Positions 1 through 6,994 of a stretch of 14,068 bases of DNA are shown here, piece by piece. Each line of letters begins with the position of its first letter. The first letter of the stretch is position 1. This stretch comes from Candidatus Collierbacteria bacterium (GTDB taxonomy: Bacteria; Patescibacteriota; Microgenomatia; UBA1400; MFAQ01). The position numbers and the translations under genes are program-made. The stretch is from contig JAHFKQ010000018.1 in assembly GCA_023245265.1 (NCBI GenBank), positions 1 to 14,068 on the forward strand, in the 5' to 3' direction. The notes beneath the pieces are model-generated. The model was not told where the DNA came from. It saw only the letters and a list, made by a program, of their open reading frames with translations, and did not search any database.

Positions 1-9
1 TGATAAACT
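1..9 (+). promoter_or_regulatory. Extended -10 promoter, leaderless start
   Basis: TG-A-TAAACT, followed by exactly 6 nt and then the GTG at 16. This geometry recurs through the window and supports the GTG rather than the ATG at 22. The -35 region lies outside the window. Confidence 0.5.
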
Positions 10-15
10 AGCTTT

Positions 16-483
16 GTGAGCATGCTAAGAAAATTTTTACTTCCCGCCCTGATTCTCTCCGCCTTTATTATTTTTCTTGGATTCGTTTATTTTAATTACT
101 CGGTGGCTCAACAGGCCATCAAAGATACCAAGCCCTCCCCGCTCTTTGTTGAGCTTACTTCCTTTCCGGAAAAAATAAAAGTTAATCAATCCGGCCATTT
201 TAGCTGGCGGGTCCAAGGTTCCCCCGATCTCTCGACTTCGTTGACGACTATTTTCTGGGGCTATCAGGCGACCCCCAGTGCTCTAACTAGATCCGACTCT
301 CCGGCGGCCGTCGCCTATCCTTACTCCCAGCCGGACTACACTACCGGTAGTTTCAAATTGCCGGATTCGTTTGATCTCAATATCTTCTTTAGCCGGCCCG
401 GCACAGTCTGGTTCAGAGCCTACTCCAATGTTCGGGGAGAGCATCTTTGGTCGGCCGAAAAGCAGCTAACGATCGAAAAATAA
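16..483 (+). CDS. Membrane-anchored extracytoplasmic protein, unknown function
   Basis: This 155-residue protein has one N-terminal hydrophobic segment at about residues 4-27, directly after a basic MLRK stretch, so it is either a signal anchor or an uncleaved signal peptide. The rest (about 40-155) is rich in Thr, Ser, Pro and aromatic residues with alternating hydrophobic positions, and it ends in a pattern of the type GTVWFRAYSNVRGEHLWS. That suggests a beta-sandwich, Ig-like domain outside the membrane, which is inference. There is no lipobox and no catalytic motif I recognise. GTG at 16 is preferred as start because a -10 hexamer ends 6 nt before it; ATG at 22 is the alternative and changes only two residues. 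A 33-codon membrane peptide follows one base after the stop and is probably co-transcribed. Confidence 0.75.
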   Translation: MSMLRKFLLPALILSAFIIFLGFVYFNYSVAQQAIKDTKPSPLFVELTSFPEKIKVNQSGHFSWRVQGSPDLSTSLTTIFWGYQATPSALTRSDSPAAVAYPYSQPDYTTGSFKLPDSFDLNIFFSRPGTVWFRAYSNVRGEHLWSAEKQLTIEK

Positions 484-484
484 T

Positions 485-586
485 ATGTCCCAATCACGGC
501 CCTTTTCCAAATCATTTTTTCTGATCATGACTGTTTTGACGATGGTGGTAACCCTCCTCCTTGGACTCAGATTTCTCTTTTCTTGA
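485..586 (+). CDS. 33-residue single-helix membrane peptide (putative)
   Basis: An ATG one base after the preceding stop opens a 33-codon frame ending in TGA. Residues 1-9 are polar and basic (MSQSRPFSK). From about residue 10 on the peptide is almost entirely hydrophobic (SFFLIMTVLTMVVTLLLGLRFLFS), which is a typical one-pass membrane segment with a positive-inside start. The tight spacing suggests translational coupling to the membrane-anchored protein upstream, and the two could work together in the membrane. There is no SD, as with most genes here. Chance cannot be excluded at this length, but the composition and the immediate abutment argue for a real gene. Confidence 0.5.
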   Translation: MSQSRPFSKSFFLIMTVLTMVVTLLLGLRFLFS

Positions 587-612
587 TACTATTAGCAATT
601 TGTGACTTGTTC

Positions 613-621
613 TGCTAAAAT
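613..621 (+). promoter_or_regulatory. Extended -10 promoter of lon
   Basis: TG-C-TAAAAT ends 8 nt before the lon ATG, predicting a transcript that starts at or within about 2 nt of the start codon. A weak -35-like TTAGCA lies at 592-597 with an 18-nt spacer. A second possible extended -10, TG-A-TACTAT at 584-592, would give a leader of about 30 nt. No CIRCE-like inverted repeat is visible. Confidence 0.5.
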
Positions 622-629
622 CTTTAACT

Positions 630-2993
630 ATGGCAGAAAACGAAGCTAAAAAAGATCTTTCTCAAACCAGTTTGGTTCCCTTTATTGGTCTCAAAGAGGG
701 GGTTATCTTCCCTGATACCGAGGCCGTTCTCACTTTCGGCCGACCATCCTCTATCGCCGGTATTCACGAAGCCTACACCAATGATCAAGAGGTTTGTTTT
801 GTGTCTCAAATAGAGCCCAAGACTTCTCCTTTGGGCTTGAATGACTACTACTCTGTCGGTACCGTTTGTAAAATTATCAAAACGCTACCGGTGAATGATG
901 AACTGCACGCTATTGTAAGAGGTCTTTTCCGGGTTAGGATCACCGATCTGGAACAGCGCGACGGTCGCACTTGGGCCGCTGTCGAAGTGATCGATGAGAC
1001 TTATGATGCCTCGAACGCGGTTCAAGCCATGGCCAATCGGGCTGTCGCCGAAATCAAGCGCGCCGCCGAGCTGGGCAAGGCCAATGTCGAACAGGGAGTT
1101 TTAACCAAGATCATCACTTCTTCGGATCCGCTTCTTATCGCCAATCAAATCTCAGCCGTCATTAATGTTAAGAACGAGGAAAAGCAAGGACTTTTAGAAG
1201 AAGACTCTATCGAAAGCCGTCTCAAATATATCTGCGACCGCCTCAATGACGAGATCAAGATTCTGGAACTGGAAAAGAAGATCGAAAATAAGACTCAGAA
1301 AAGATTTGACGAAAGTATGAAAGAAGCCGTTCTAAGAGAACGGATGCGAGCCATACAAAAAGAGCTGGGTGATGGCGGAGAAGAAGAAGAAATTCGCGAA
1401 CTCAAAACCAAACTTAAAAAAGCCGATCTCCCCAAAGAAACTCGGCTAAAGCTCGCGAAAGAGCTGGATCGTTTGGCTAAGCTTTCTCTTCACAACCCGG
1501 AAACTTCATATCTTCGGACTTGGATCGAAACGGCTCTGGAACTTCCTTGGGGCAAGTACAGTAAAAGTATCTATTCTTTGGAGAAAGCCGAAAAGATTCT
1601 TAATCAAGATCATTACGGTTTAGAAAAAGTCAAAGAAAGAATCCTGGAATACATTGCCGTTCTGAAACTCAAAGCCGATCAATCCAAGGGGACCGACAAA
1701 CATACTCCAGTCCCTCCCACTATTCTTTGTTTTGCCGGACCTCCGGGTGTGGGCAAGACTTCGGTCGGCCGCAGTATCGCCAAAGCGATTGGTCGTAAAT
1801 TTGTCAAAATGTCTTTGGGAGGCCTGAAAGATGAAGCCGAAATTCGGGGTCATCGCCGGACCTATGTCGGGGCCATGCCGGGTCGAATCATTCAATCTAT
1901 CAAAGATAGTGGCGTCAATAATCCGGTTTTTATGCTGGACGAGATCGACAAGATCGGCGCCGATTTTCGAGGTGATCCCAGCTCTGCCCTCTTGGAAGCT
2001 CTGGATCCGGAGCAAAATTTTGCTTTCCAAGACCATTATCTCGATATTCCCTACGATTTATCCCAAGTTCTCTTTATCACCACGGCTAATGTTCTGGACA
2101 CCATCCCTGCCGCCCTCCGCGACCGTTTGGAAGTGATCGAGTTTTCCGGCTATACCGAGGAAGAAAAATTCCATATCGCTAAGAAATATCTCTTAAAAAA
2201 ACAAGCCGCCGTTAATGCGCTCGAACCAAAAGATGTCAATCTCGGCTCACCCATGCTCCGCTACTTAGTCCGTTTCTACACTCGCGAGGCCGGAGTCCGT
2301 AATTTGGAGCGCCAAATTGCTTCCATTATGCGCAAAGCTGCCAAGGTTAAAGCTTCCGGTAAAGCCTTGCCTATCACTGTTACCAAAGAATTAATTCACA
2401 AATATCTGGGTCCCATTCTGTACAATCACACTTTGGCCGAAGATACCGACCAAGTTGGTCTGGTTACCGGACTGGCCTATACCAAAGTTGGTGGCGATAT
2501 TCTTTTTATCGAAGTCGCTATCATGCCGGGAACCGGAAAAGTCACTCTGACAGGGCAACTTGGTGATGTCATGAAAGAATCGGCCAAGGCCGCTTACTCC
2601 TATGTCCGCTCCCACTGTCATCAACTGGGTATCAAAGAAGAAAAAATTGCCAAGTCCGATATTCATGTCCATGTCCCCGAAGGCGCAGTTCCGAAGGATG
2701 GTCCCAGTGCCGGTTTGGCCATTACCACGGCCATTATCTCCGCCTTTACCAATCAGTCGGTCAAAAAAGATTTGGCCATGACCGGTGAAGTCACCTTACG
2801 AGGTCGGGCTTTGGAAATTGGTGGTGTTAGAGAAAAAGTTGTCGCCGCTCATCGAGCCGGTATTAAGGTCGTTATTCTGCCGAAGGAAAACGAAAAAAAT
2901 CTGGTCGATCTCCCCGAAAAAGTGAAGAAAGATCTGAAGTTCTACTTTGCGAGAAGTATGGACGATGTGGTCAAGATCGTTTTCGGGAAATAA
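630..2993 (+). CDS. lon: ATP-dependent protease La (Lon)
   Basis: Cytosolic AAA+ serine protease that unfolds and degrades misfolded and regulatory proteins. At 787 residues it is a full-length LonA. The order is: N-terminal LON substrate-binding domain (about 15-210), a charged helical linker (about 210-300), the AAA+ module and the protease domain (about 600-787). Visible motifs are Walker A GPPGVGKT at 370-377, Walker B VFMLDEID at 433-440, sensor-1 TTAN at 484-487, the RDR arginine region at 497-499, sensor-2 GVRNLER at 555-561, and the catalytic dyad Ser693 (PKDGPSAG) with Lys735 (GGVREK). Nothing essential is missing. The gene probably stands alone; its last 23 bases overlap the 3' end of lgt on the other strand. 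The ATG at 630 is supported by the -10 element just upstream and by the complete N-domain. Confidence 0.98.
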   Translation: MAENEAKKDLSQTSLVPFIGLKEGVIFPDTEAVLTFGRPSSIAGIHEAYTNDQEVCFVSQIEPKTSPLGLNDYYSVGTVCKIIKTLPVNDELHAIVRGLFRVRITDLEQRDGRTWAAVEVIDETYDASNAVQAMANRAVAEIKRAAELGKANVEQGVLTKIITSSDPLLIANQISAVINVKNEEKQGLLEEDSIESRLKYICDRLNDEIKILELEKKIENKTQKRFDESMKEAVLRERMRAIQKELGDGGEEEEIRELKTKLKKADLPKETRLKLAKELDRLAKLSLHNPETSYLRTWIETALELPWGKYSKSIYSLEKAEKILNQDHYGLEKVKERILEYIAVLKLKADQSKGTDKHTPVPPTILCFAGPPGVGKTSVGRSIAKAIGRKFVKMSLGGLKDEAEIRGHRRTYVGAMPGRIIQSIKDSGVNNPVFMLDEIDKIGADFRGDPSSALLEALDPEQNFAFQDHYLDIPYDLSQVLFITTANVLDTIPAALRDRLEVIEFSGYTEEEKFHIAKKYLLKKQAAVNALEPKDVNLGSPMLRYLVRFYTREAGVRNLERQIASIMRKAAKVKASGKALPITVTKELIHKYLGPILYNHTLAEDTDQVGLVTGLAYTKVGGDILFIEVAIMPGTGKVTLTGQLGDVMKESAKAAYSYVRSHCHQLGIKEEKIAKSDIHVHVPEGAVPKDGPSAGLAITTAIISAFTNQSVKKDLAMTGEVTLRGRALEIGGVREKVVAAHRAGIKVVILPKENEKNLVDLPEKVKKDLKFYFARSMDDVVKIVFGK

Positions 2994-3645
2994 GCCGGCC
3001 GCCGATTACCACTGCCACCGCCCCAAAAATCATGGCCACGGGAATTCCTCCGATTTTCCAAATGATTTCAGGTGACCGTCTGCCTTCAAGAATGATTCTT
3101 ATCAAGCCATAGCCCAGTAGATAAATACCGGTTAGCTTTCCTGTTTCGGTCTTTTTTTGCGACACTTGCCACAAAAGCCCAAACAGGAGCAAGTTAAGAC
3201 TTGCCTCATAAGCAAACAGTGGCTCTCCATTTTTACCCACTAGCTCTCCATTGACCCAGTTGCCGATTCTGCCGATTGCCTGGGCCAGGGGCACCCCCAC
3301 AATGAGACCATCCATCATTGGTACAAAACTAATTTTTTTCCATCGGCAATAAAAATAGCTACCTAGCATCGCTCCCCCGATGGCGCCCCAAATTCCAAGA
3401 CCACCTTCCCAGATATAAAAAACTTTCATGGGGTTATGTGAGTAGTATCGTGACCAGAAATCAATCACATGATAAATTCTGGCCCCGATGACTCCCGTCA
3501 GTACCGTCCAAAAAAAGATATCTTCAGTTTCTTTTTTCTCGACACTCGTTTTCTTTCTGCGCAGAGCAATTTCTAGCGCTAGCCAAACCCCCAAACCAAT
3601 CAAGACGCCATACCAGTGAATCGTAAGTCCCATCACTTCTATCAT
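2971..3645 (-). CDS. lgt: Prolipoprotein diacylglyceryl transferase
   Basis: Polytopic membrane enzyme that moves diacylglycerol from phosphatidylglycerol to the lipobox Cys of prolipoproteins. The family signature is clear: GRIGNWVNGE at 125-134, GARIY at 54-58, IWEGGLGIWGAIGG at 78-91, YEASL at 146-150 and GYGLIRIILEGRR at 178-190. Several hydrophobic helices are evident. At 224 residues it is shorter than the enterobacterial enzyme (about 290). The position that in E. coli Lgt carries an important His (GGMSFHGG) is Trp86 here; as I recall, actinobacterial Lgt proteins have a similar GLGIWG segment. The start ATG overlaps the proS stop by 4 nt (ATGA), so translation is probably coupled, and there is no proper SD. 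A lipoprotein encoded at 12261 is a likely substrate. Confidence 0.95.
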   Translation of the reverse strand: MIEVMGLTIHWYGVLIGLGVWLALEIALRRKKTSVEKKETEDIFFWTVLTGVIGARIYHVIDFWSRYYSHNPMKVFYIWEGGLGIWGAIGGAMLGSYFYCRWKKISFVPMMDGLIVGVPLAQAIGRIGNWVNGELVGKNGEPLFAYEASLNLLLFGLLWQVSQKKTETGKLTGIYLLGYGLIRIILEGRRSPEIIWKIGGIPVAMIFGAVAVVIGGRLISRKRS

Positions 3646-4877
3646 CCTTTAAGTTTTTCCAAGAGTTTTTCGACACTCAGGAGTTCGGTGTCTTCACCTT
3701 TTCTGGCTTTTAGTTCTACTTGGCCTTCGGCCAGACTTTTCTCCGAAACCACCACTCTCCAAGGGCAGCCAATAAGATCGGCATCGGTGAATTTACCTCC
3801 GACATTGATATCTCGGTCATCCCAGAGAACCTCTATGCCGGCAGCTTCCAGACGGTCATATATTTCCTGAGCCTTTTCGGTTTGTCGGATATCAATTAAA
3901 TGTACTTGGTAAGGGGCGACTCCCTCCGGCCAGATAATTCCTTTATCATCATGAAATTTTTCGACGATTACTCCCATCGTCCGGCTGATACCGATGCCAT
4001 AACAACCCATTATCGGGAAAATCGACTCACCTGTCGCTAAAGTCGCTTTTACCTCAAAAGCTTTGGCATATTTTTGACCTAGATCAAAGACATTACCTAC
4101 CTCGGCGGCTACCGCCTCTTGGAGTTGGCCCTCACTACATTTTGGACATTGAGCCCCCCGTTTATAGCTCGTAATATCATCCACATTCACACAGAACTCA
4201 CACTTCTCGCAGTAAAGAATATTTACCTCTCCGGCTTCAGTCAAAACTTCAAACTCATAAGAAACTTTTTCCGTAAAAGCCCCTCCGGAGGCCTCAGTTA
4301 CTTTTGCGGTGAGCCCCATTCGAGCAAAAATCTTGAGATAGGCTTTTTTGGCGATTTCGTAAAAGCGGTCAAAATCGGCTTGGTCCAAATGGAAAGAATA
4401 CATATCTTTCATCAAAAATTCTCTCCCTCTCATTATTCCCGACTTGGATCTCAGCTCATCCCGGAACTTCCACTGGATATGATAAGGCATTCTGGGCAAG
4501 TCCCGGTAAGATTGGATAAACTCTTTCATGGTAGGGGTGACCACTTCTTCTTGAGATTGACCCAAAGCGTAGTCTCTGTCGGTCCGGCTTCTCAGTTTGA
4601 ACAAAACATCGATATTGTCCCAGCCACCGGTTTTTTTCCAGATCTCGGCAGGGTGGAGCATCGGCATTAAGATTTCCTCGCCTCCGATGGCATCCATTTC
4701 CTCACGAACGATTTTTTCAATCTTGCGGAGGACTCGTAAGCCAAAAGGTAAATAGGTATAGACTCCCGCCATCAGCTGCCGTACAAAGCCGGCTTGAACC
4801 AATAGCTTGTGGTTAATTGTCTCGGCATCCTTTGGCGCTTGTTTAATGGGGCCTATGCCCATCCGGCTCATTTTCAT
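3642..4877 (-). CDS. proS: Proline-tRNA ligase lacking the editing insert
   Basis: Class II aminoacyl-tRNA synthetase charging tRNA-Pro. Motif 1 region is QLMAGVYTYLPFGLRVLRKI (34-53), motif 2 is FRDELRSKSGIMRGREF (138-154), and motif 3 is GCYGIGISRTMG (291-302), followed by the anticodon-binding domain (about 323-411). Standard bacterial ProS has about 570 residues with an INS cis-editing domain of about 180 residues between motifs 2 and 3. Here that gap is only about 40 residues, so INS is absent, as in some reduced lineages. The replacement segment carries Cys223, 226 and 229 (CEKCEFC) and Cys244 and 247 (CPKC), a likely metal-binding ribbon. ATG at 4877 follows a perfect TATAAT by 6 nt; a second ATG at codon 3 is possible. 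First gene of the proS-lgt operon. Confidence 0.96.
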   Translation of the reverse strand: MKMSRMGIGPIKQAPKDAETINHKLLVQAGFVRQLMAGVYTYLPFGLRVLRKIEKIVREEMDAIGGEEILMPMLHPAEIWKKTGGWDNIDVLFKLRSRTDRDYALGQSQEEVVTPTMKEFIQSYRDLPRMPYHIQWKFRDELRSKSGIMRGREFLMKDMYSFHLDQADFDRFYEIAKKAYLKIFARMGLTAKVTEASGGAFTEKVSYEFEVLTEAGEVNILYCEKCEFCVNVDDITSYKRGAQCPKCSEGQLQEAVAAEVGNVFDLGQKYAKAFEVKATLATGESIFPIMGCYGIGISRTMGVIVEKFHDDKGIIWPEGVAPYQVHLIDIRQTEKAQEIYDRLEAAGIEVLWDDRDINVGGKFTDADLIGCPWRVVVSEKSLAEGQVELKARKGEDTELLSVEKLLEKLKG

Positions 4878-4883
4878 ATCCCA

Positions 4884-4889
4884 ATTATA
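4884..4889 (-). promoter_or_regulatory. -10 promoter of proS-lgt, leaderless start
   Basis: Consensus TATAAT read on the minus strand, followed by tgggat (6 nt) and then the proS ATG. Transcription would begin at the start codon. No convincing -35 is seen. Confidence 0.65.
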
Positions 4890-4956
4890 CTTGAATCTCC
4901 AGCAATTACTTTACTCTGTCAGGGGAGGTAAATTTTTTTAAGTTCCTTATATTTCC

Positions 4957-4965
4957 TGTTATCAT
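4957..4965 (+). promoter_or_regulatory. Extended -10 promoter of the nuclease operon
   Basis: TG-T-TATCAT followed by 8 nt (aaaaacag) and the ATG at 4974. The spacing is the same as at lon. The divergent 96-bp gap to proS holds both -10 elements and an A/T-rich run at 4931-4939. Confidence 0.55.
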
Positions 4966-4973
4966 AAAAACAG

Positions 4974-5819
4974 ATGCTTACTCTTAGCCCTATCACTATT
5001 ACCAAAGCTTCGGGTGAACCGGAGCCCTTCATCGAATCAAAGTTGGTCAAATCTCTGGCCAGCACCGGTGTTTCCGCCGATGTCGCTTCCCAAACTCTCG
5101 ACTACCTTAAGCAACATCTCAAGTCCGGCATTACCACCAAGGATATCCACGATCATGTCGCTACTTATCTGAGGGAAAATGCTCCGGTCAATCATTTTTA
5201 CAACTACGGTTTGAAGAGAGCCATTATGGAGCTTGGACCCTCGGGTCACCCTTTTGAATATATTGTGTCCGATGTTCTCAATCACTACGGCTACAAAACG
5301 GAAGTCGGCGTGATTGTTCTCGGCAAATGTGTCACTCATGAAATCGATGTCATCGCCAAGAAAGAGGCCAAGCAATTTTTTATCGAATGTAAGTTTCATA
5401 ACGGTGCCGGCGTCAAAACCGACATCCAAGTGGCCCTCTATACCTACGCCCGATATCTCGATATCAAGTCTGCCATGGAACAAGGGCATGGCACCCAAAT
5501 TGCTTTTTACCCTTGGCTTATCACCAATACGAAAGTCACCTCCGAGGTTTTGGACTATGCCAAGTGTGTAGGTCTGGAGCTAACTTCCTGGACCTATCCG
5601 GAAAATCACGGTTTATCGGACCTCATTATGGCGGCCGGGCTACACCCCGTTACTCTGGCTTATCATTTGCCAAAATTTAAAATCAATCAGCTCTTAGAGC
5701 GCAATATCGTGACTTGTGCCAGACTAAAACAAGCTATCGACGATCGCGCTGTCACCGACATTTTGTCACAGGATGAAACCAAAAAAATCCTCGAAGATAT
5801 CAAAGTTATTTGTAAATAA
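4974..5819 (+). CDS. ATP-cone domain fused to a Mrr-like PD-(D/E)XK nuclease domain
   Basis: This 281-residue protein has three parts. Residues about 6-95 match the ATP-cone pattern (ITITKASGEPEPF, then KLVKSL, ITTKDI, and YGLKRAIMELGPSGHPFE). ATP-cones sense ATP/dATP, for example in ribonucleotide reductase and NrdR. Residues about 95-205 form a restriction-endonuclease-like fold with Glu95, EIDVIAK (Asp125) and FFIECKFH (Glu138, Lys140): the D-x(n)-E-x-K metal site of Mrr-type enzymes, followed by a helix with Gln152. Residues about 232-281 are a helical tail (LPKFKINQLLERNI, ILSQDETKKILEDI) that could be a helix-hairpin-helix-like DNA-binding or adaptor segment. The fusion implies nucleotide-controlled cleavage of DNA, but the target is unknown. 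First gene of a tight three-gene operon. Role in repair versus defence cannot be decided here. Confidence 0.85.
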   Translation: MLTLSPITITKASGEPEPFIESKLVKSLASTGVSADVASQTLDYLKQHLKSGITTKDIHDHVATYLRENAPVNHFYNYGLKRAIMELGPSGHPFEYIVSDVLNHYGYKTEVGVIVLGKCVTHEIDVIAKKEAKQFFIECKFHNGAGVKTDIQVALYTYARYLDIKSAMEQGHGTQIAFYPWLITNTKVTSEVLDYAKCVGLELTSWTYPENHGLSDLIMAAGLHPVTLAYHLPKFKINQLLERNIVTCARLKQAIDDRAVTDILSQDETKKILEDIKVICK

Positions 5820-5821
5820 TT

Positions 5822-6193
5822 ATGGATAATATACTTGTTCGTGTTGTTCTAATCAGCCTCGCTTTGTTTGGAATGTATAAAATGTTTCCTCAAGTTGCCA
5901 AACCGGTTGATTACTATCTTAAAAATCCTCAGTTCCAATCAGGGGTTCTAGTCCCGGCGGTGGCCACTGCCAATAAAATCCTTCCGGACAAGCTCCAAAT
6001 TCCCACTCCGAAAGTCATGGGAGTAAGTACCGAGTATTCCACCGGCCAAGATCCCCTGAAGACTATTACCGAGGAAATCAGTAAGCAGGCCGCCAGCCTA
6101 GCCGCCAGCCAGATCGAAGCCATCAGAAAATCCGCTTCCGACCAATTTTGTAATGCTCTTCTCGAAAAAATCAAAACCGAGTGCGGACGATGA
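5822..6193 (+). CDS. Single-pass membrane protein, unknown function
   Basis: This 123-residue protein has one hydrophobic segment near the N terminus (about residues 5-24, ILVRVVLISLALFGMYKMF). A Pro-rich region follows (about 25-75), then an amphipathic helical tail (about 75-120) rich in Ala, Lys and Glu with two Cys (FCNALLEKIKTEC). I do not recognise the family. It begins 2 nt after the nuclease-like gene's stop and its own stop overlaps the next start (ATGA), so the three genes form one transcript. No SD is visible, so translation probably depends on coupling. The tail could lie in the cytosol or outside, because the charge balance around the helix is not decisive. Confidence 0.75.
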   Translation: MDNILVRVVLISLALFGMYKMFPQVAKPVDYYLKNPQFQSGVLVPAVATANKILPDKLQIPTPKVMGVSTEYSTGQDPLKTITEEISKQAASLAASQIEAIRKSASDQFCNALLEKIKTECGR

Positions 6194-6648
6194 ATCAAAA
6201 GCCCCCACTCACCTTTGAGGAAAATCGGCCGCCCCTCCCCGAAGCCTTGGAGTTTATCCGGTCTTTAGCTGTCGCGGCCGCTCCAACTCATTGCCGGCTC
6301 ATTGTTGCCGGTTTCGGCCCCAACACTGACTTGGCTTTCCAGCTTTTTGGACAGTCTCCCGAACCCGTCGCCATCCTCAATCAACTTCTCATGAAGCTCA
6401 AGGTTCATTTTCCGGACTTAATCCTCATCGACGAGGGGCAAGCAGATTCTGCCCATCTTTATTCCTTTCAAGACCATCATGGACTAAAAGCCCGTCTCGC
6501 CTATTTCCAAACTTTAGAAAGTCCTTTTGATACCGTCAAAATTATTATTCAAAAGGACAGTTCAGAGTCTCCTCCTGGGATCTACGACACATTCATTGCT
6601 CAGCAAGATGGGGTAATTTTTGAAGCCACCCAAGAGTCAAGCTCTTAA
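6190..6648 (+). CDS. Hypothetical protein, third gene of the nuclease operon
   Basis: A 152-residue soluble protein with no signal peptide or membrane segment and no motif I recognise. It has alternating hydrophobic strands and helices (CRLIVAGFGPNTDLAFQLF, HFPDLILIDEG, TVKIIIQKD), suggesting a small alpha/beta fold. ATG at 6190 overlaps the preceding stop in the form ATGA and is preferred over an in-frame GTG at 6181, which would need a 13-nt overlap. It is the last gene of the operon. Its stop lies 5 bp from the 3' end of the convergent gene at 6654, with no terminator visible between them. Confidence 0.7.
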   Translation: MNQKPPLTFEENRPPLPEALEFIRSLAVAAAPTHCRLIVAGFGPNTDLAFQLFGQSPEPVAILNQLLMKLKVHFPDLILIDEGQADSAHLYSFQDHHGLKARLAYFQTLESPFDTVKIIIQKDSSESPPGIYDTFIAQQDGVIFEATQESSS

Positions 6649-6653
6649 AATAT

Positions 6654-6950
6654 TTACCCAAGTACTACCCCAATCATGTCGAGTTTCGGTAAATATCTTT
6701 TTATCTCACCCCGGAACTTCTCGGCCAAATTGGCGGAGTAAGTTGCGTTCTTGGTATTTTCCATGTGTCCACAAAGTCGATCTTCGTATTCGCGGACTAT
6801 TTCCATTATTTTGGCCCCTTCAGAGTTAAACTCCGCTTGAAACTTTTTAGGTTCCTTTTCGTATTTATCATGGAGTTCCTGAAAAGTGTCAAATTCCTTC
6901 TCGTATTTGGTGACCATCTCCGTAAAGGTTTCTCGATATTTTGTCGACAT
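6654..6950 (-). CDS. Small helical, charged hypothetical protein
   Basis: A 98-residue protein dominated by charged helical sequence (TKYEKEFDTFQELHDKYEKEP and EIVREYEDRLCGHMEN), compatible with a helical bundle or coiled coil. There is no signal peptide and I do not recognise the family. The frame is open upstream to a TTG at 6971, but ATG at 6950 is preferred because a TAGAAT -10 element ends 7 nt before it, in the arrangement shared by most genes here. It is divergent from the kinase-like gene at 6995 with only 44 bp between start codons, so the two promoters face away from each other and their upstream regions overlap; co-regulation is possible. Confidence 0.7.
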   Translation of the reverse strand: MSTKYRETFTEMVTKYEKEFDTFQELHDKYEKEPKKFQAEFNSEGAKIMEIVREYEDRLCGHMENTKNATYSANLAEKFRGEIKRYLPKLDMIGVVLG

Positions 6951-6957
6951 AAAAGAG

Positions 6958-6963
6958 ATTCTA
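6958..6963 (-). promoter_or_regulatory. -10 promoter of the 98-residue protein gene
   Basis: TAGAAT on the minus strand, 7 nt before the ATG at 6950. It sits back to back with the -10 of the divergent gene (6983-6988), 19 bp apart. Confidence 0.5.
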
Positions 6964-6982
6964 CATGACAACTTTTTCGCTG

Positions 6983-6988
6983 TACACT
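6983..6988 (+). promoter_or_regulatory. -10 promoter of the P-loop kinase-like gene
   Basis: TACACT followed by 6 nt (agtttt) and ATG at 6995. This supports the ATG rather than the in-frame ATG at 6965. Confidence 0.5.
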
Positions 6989-6994
6989 AGTTTT

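Noticed and set aside
1620..2036. Long minus-strand frame inside lon (and similar frames in proS, lipoprotein and MFS genes)
   Set aside because: These are antisense shadows of strongly conserved genes; none has a promoter or recognisable domain.
4931..4939. T-run between proS and the nuclease operon as a terminator
   Set aside because: Both flanking genes are transcribed away from this gap and there is no hairpin beside the T-run.
6620..6829. Plus-strand open frame of about 69 codons across the end of the nuclease operon
   Set aside because: It overlaps both the 6190-6648 gene and the opposing 6654-6950 gene, has no promoter of the local type, and its composition is not protein-like.
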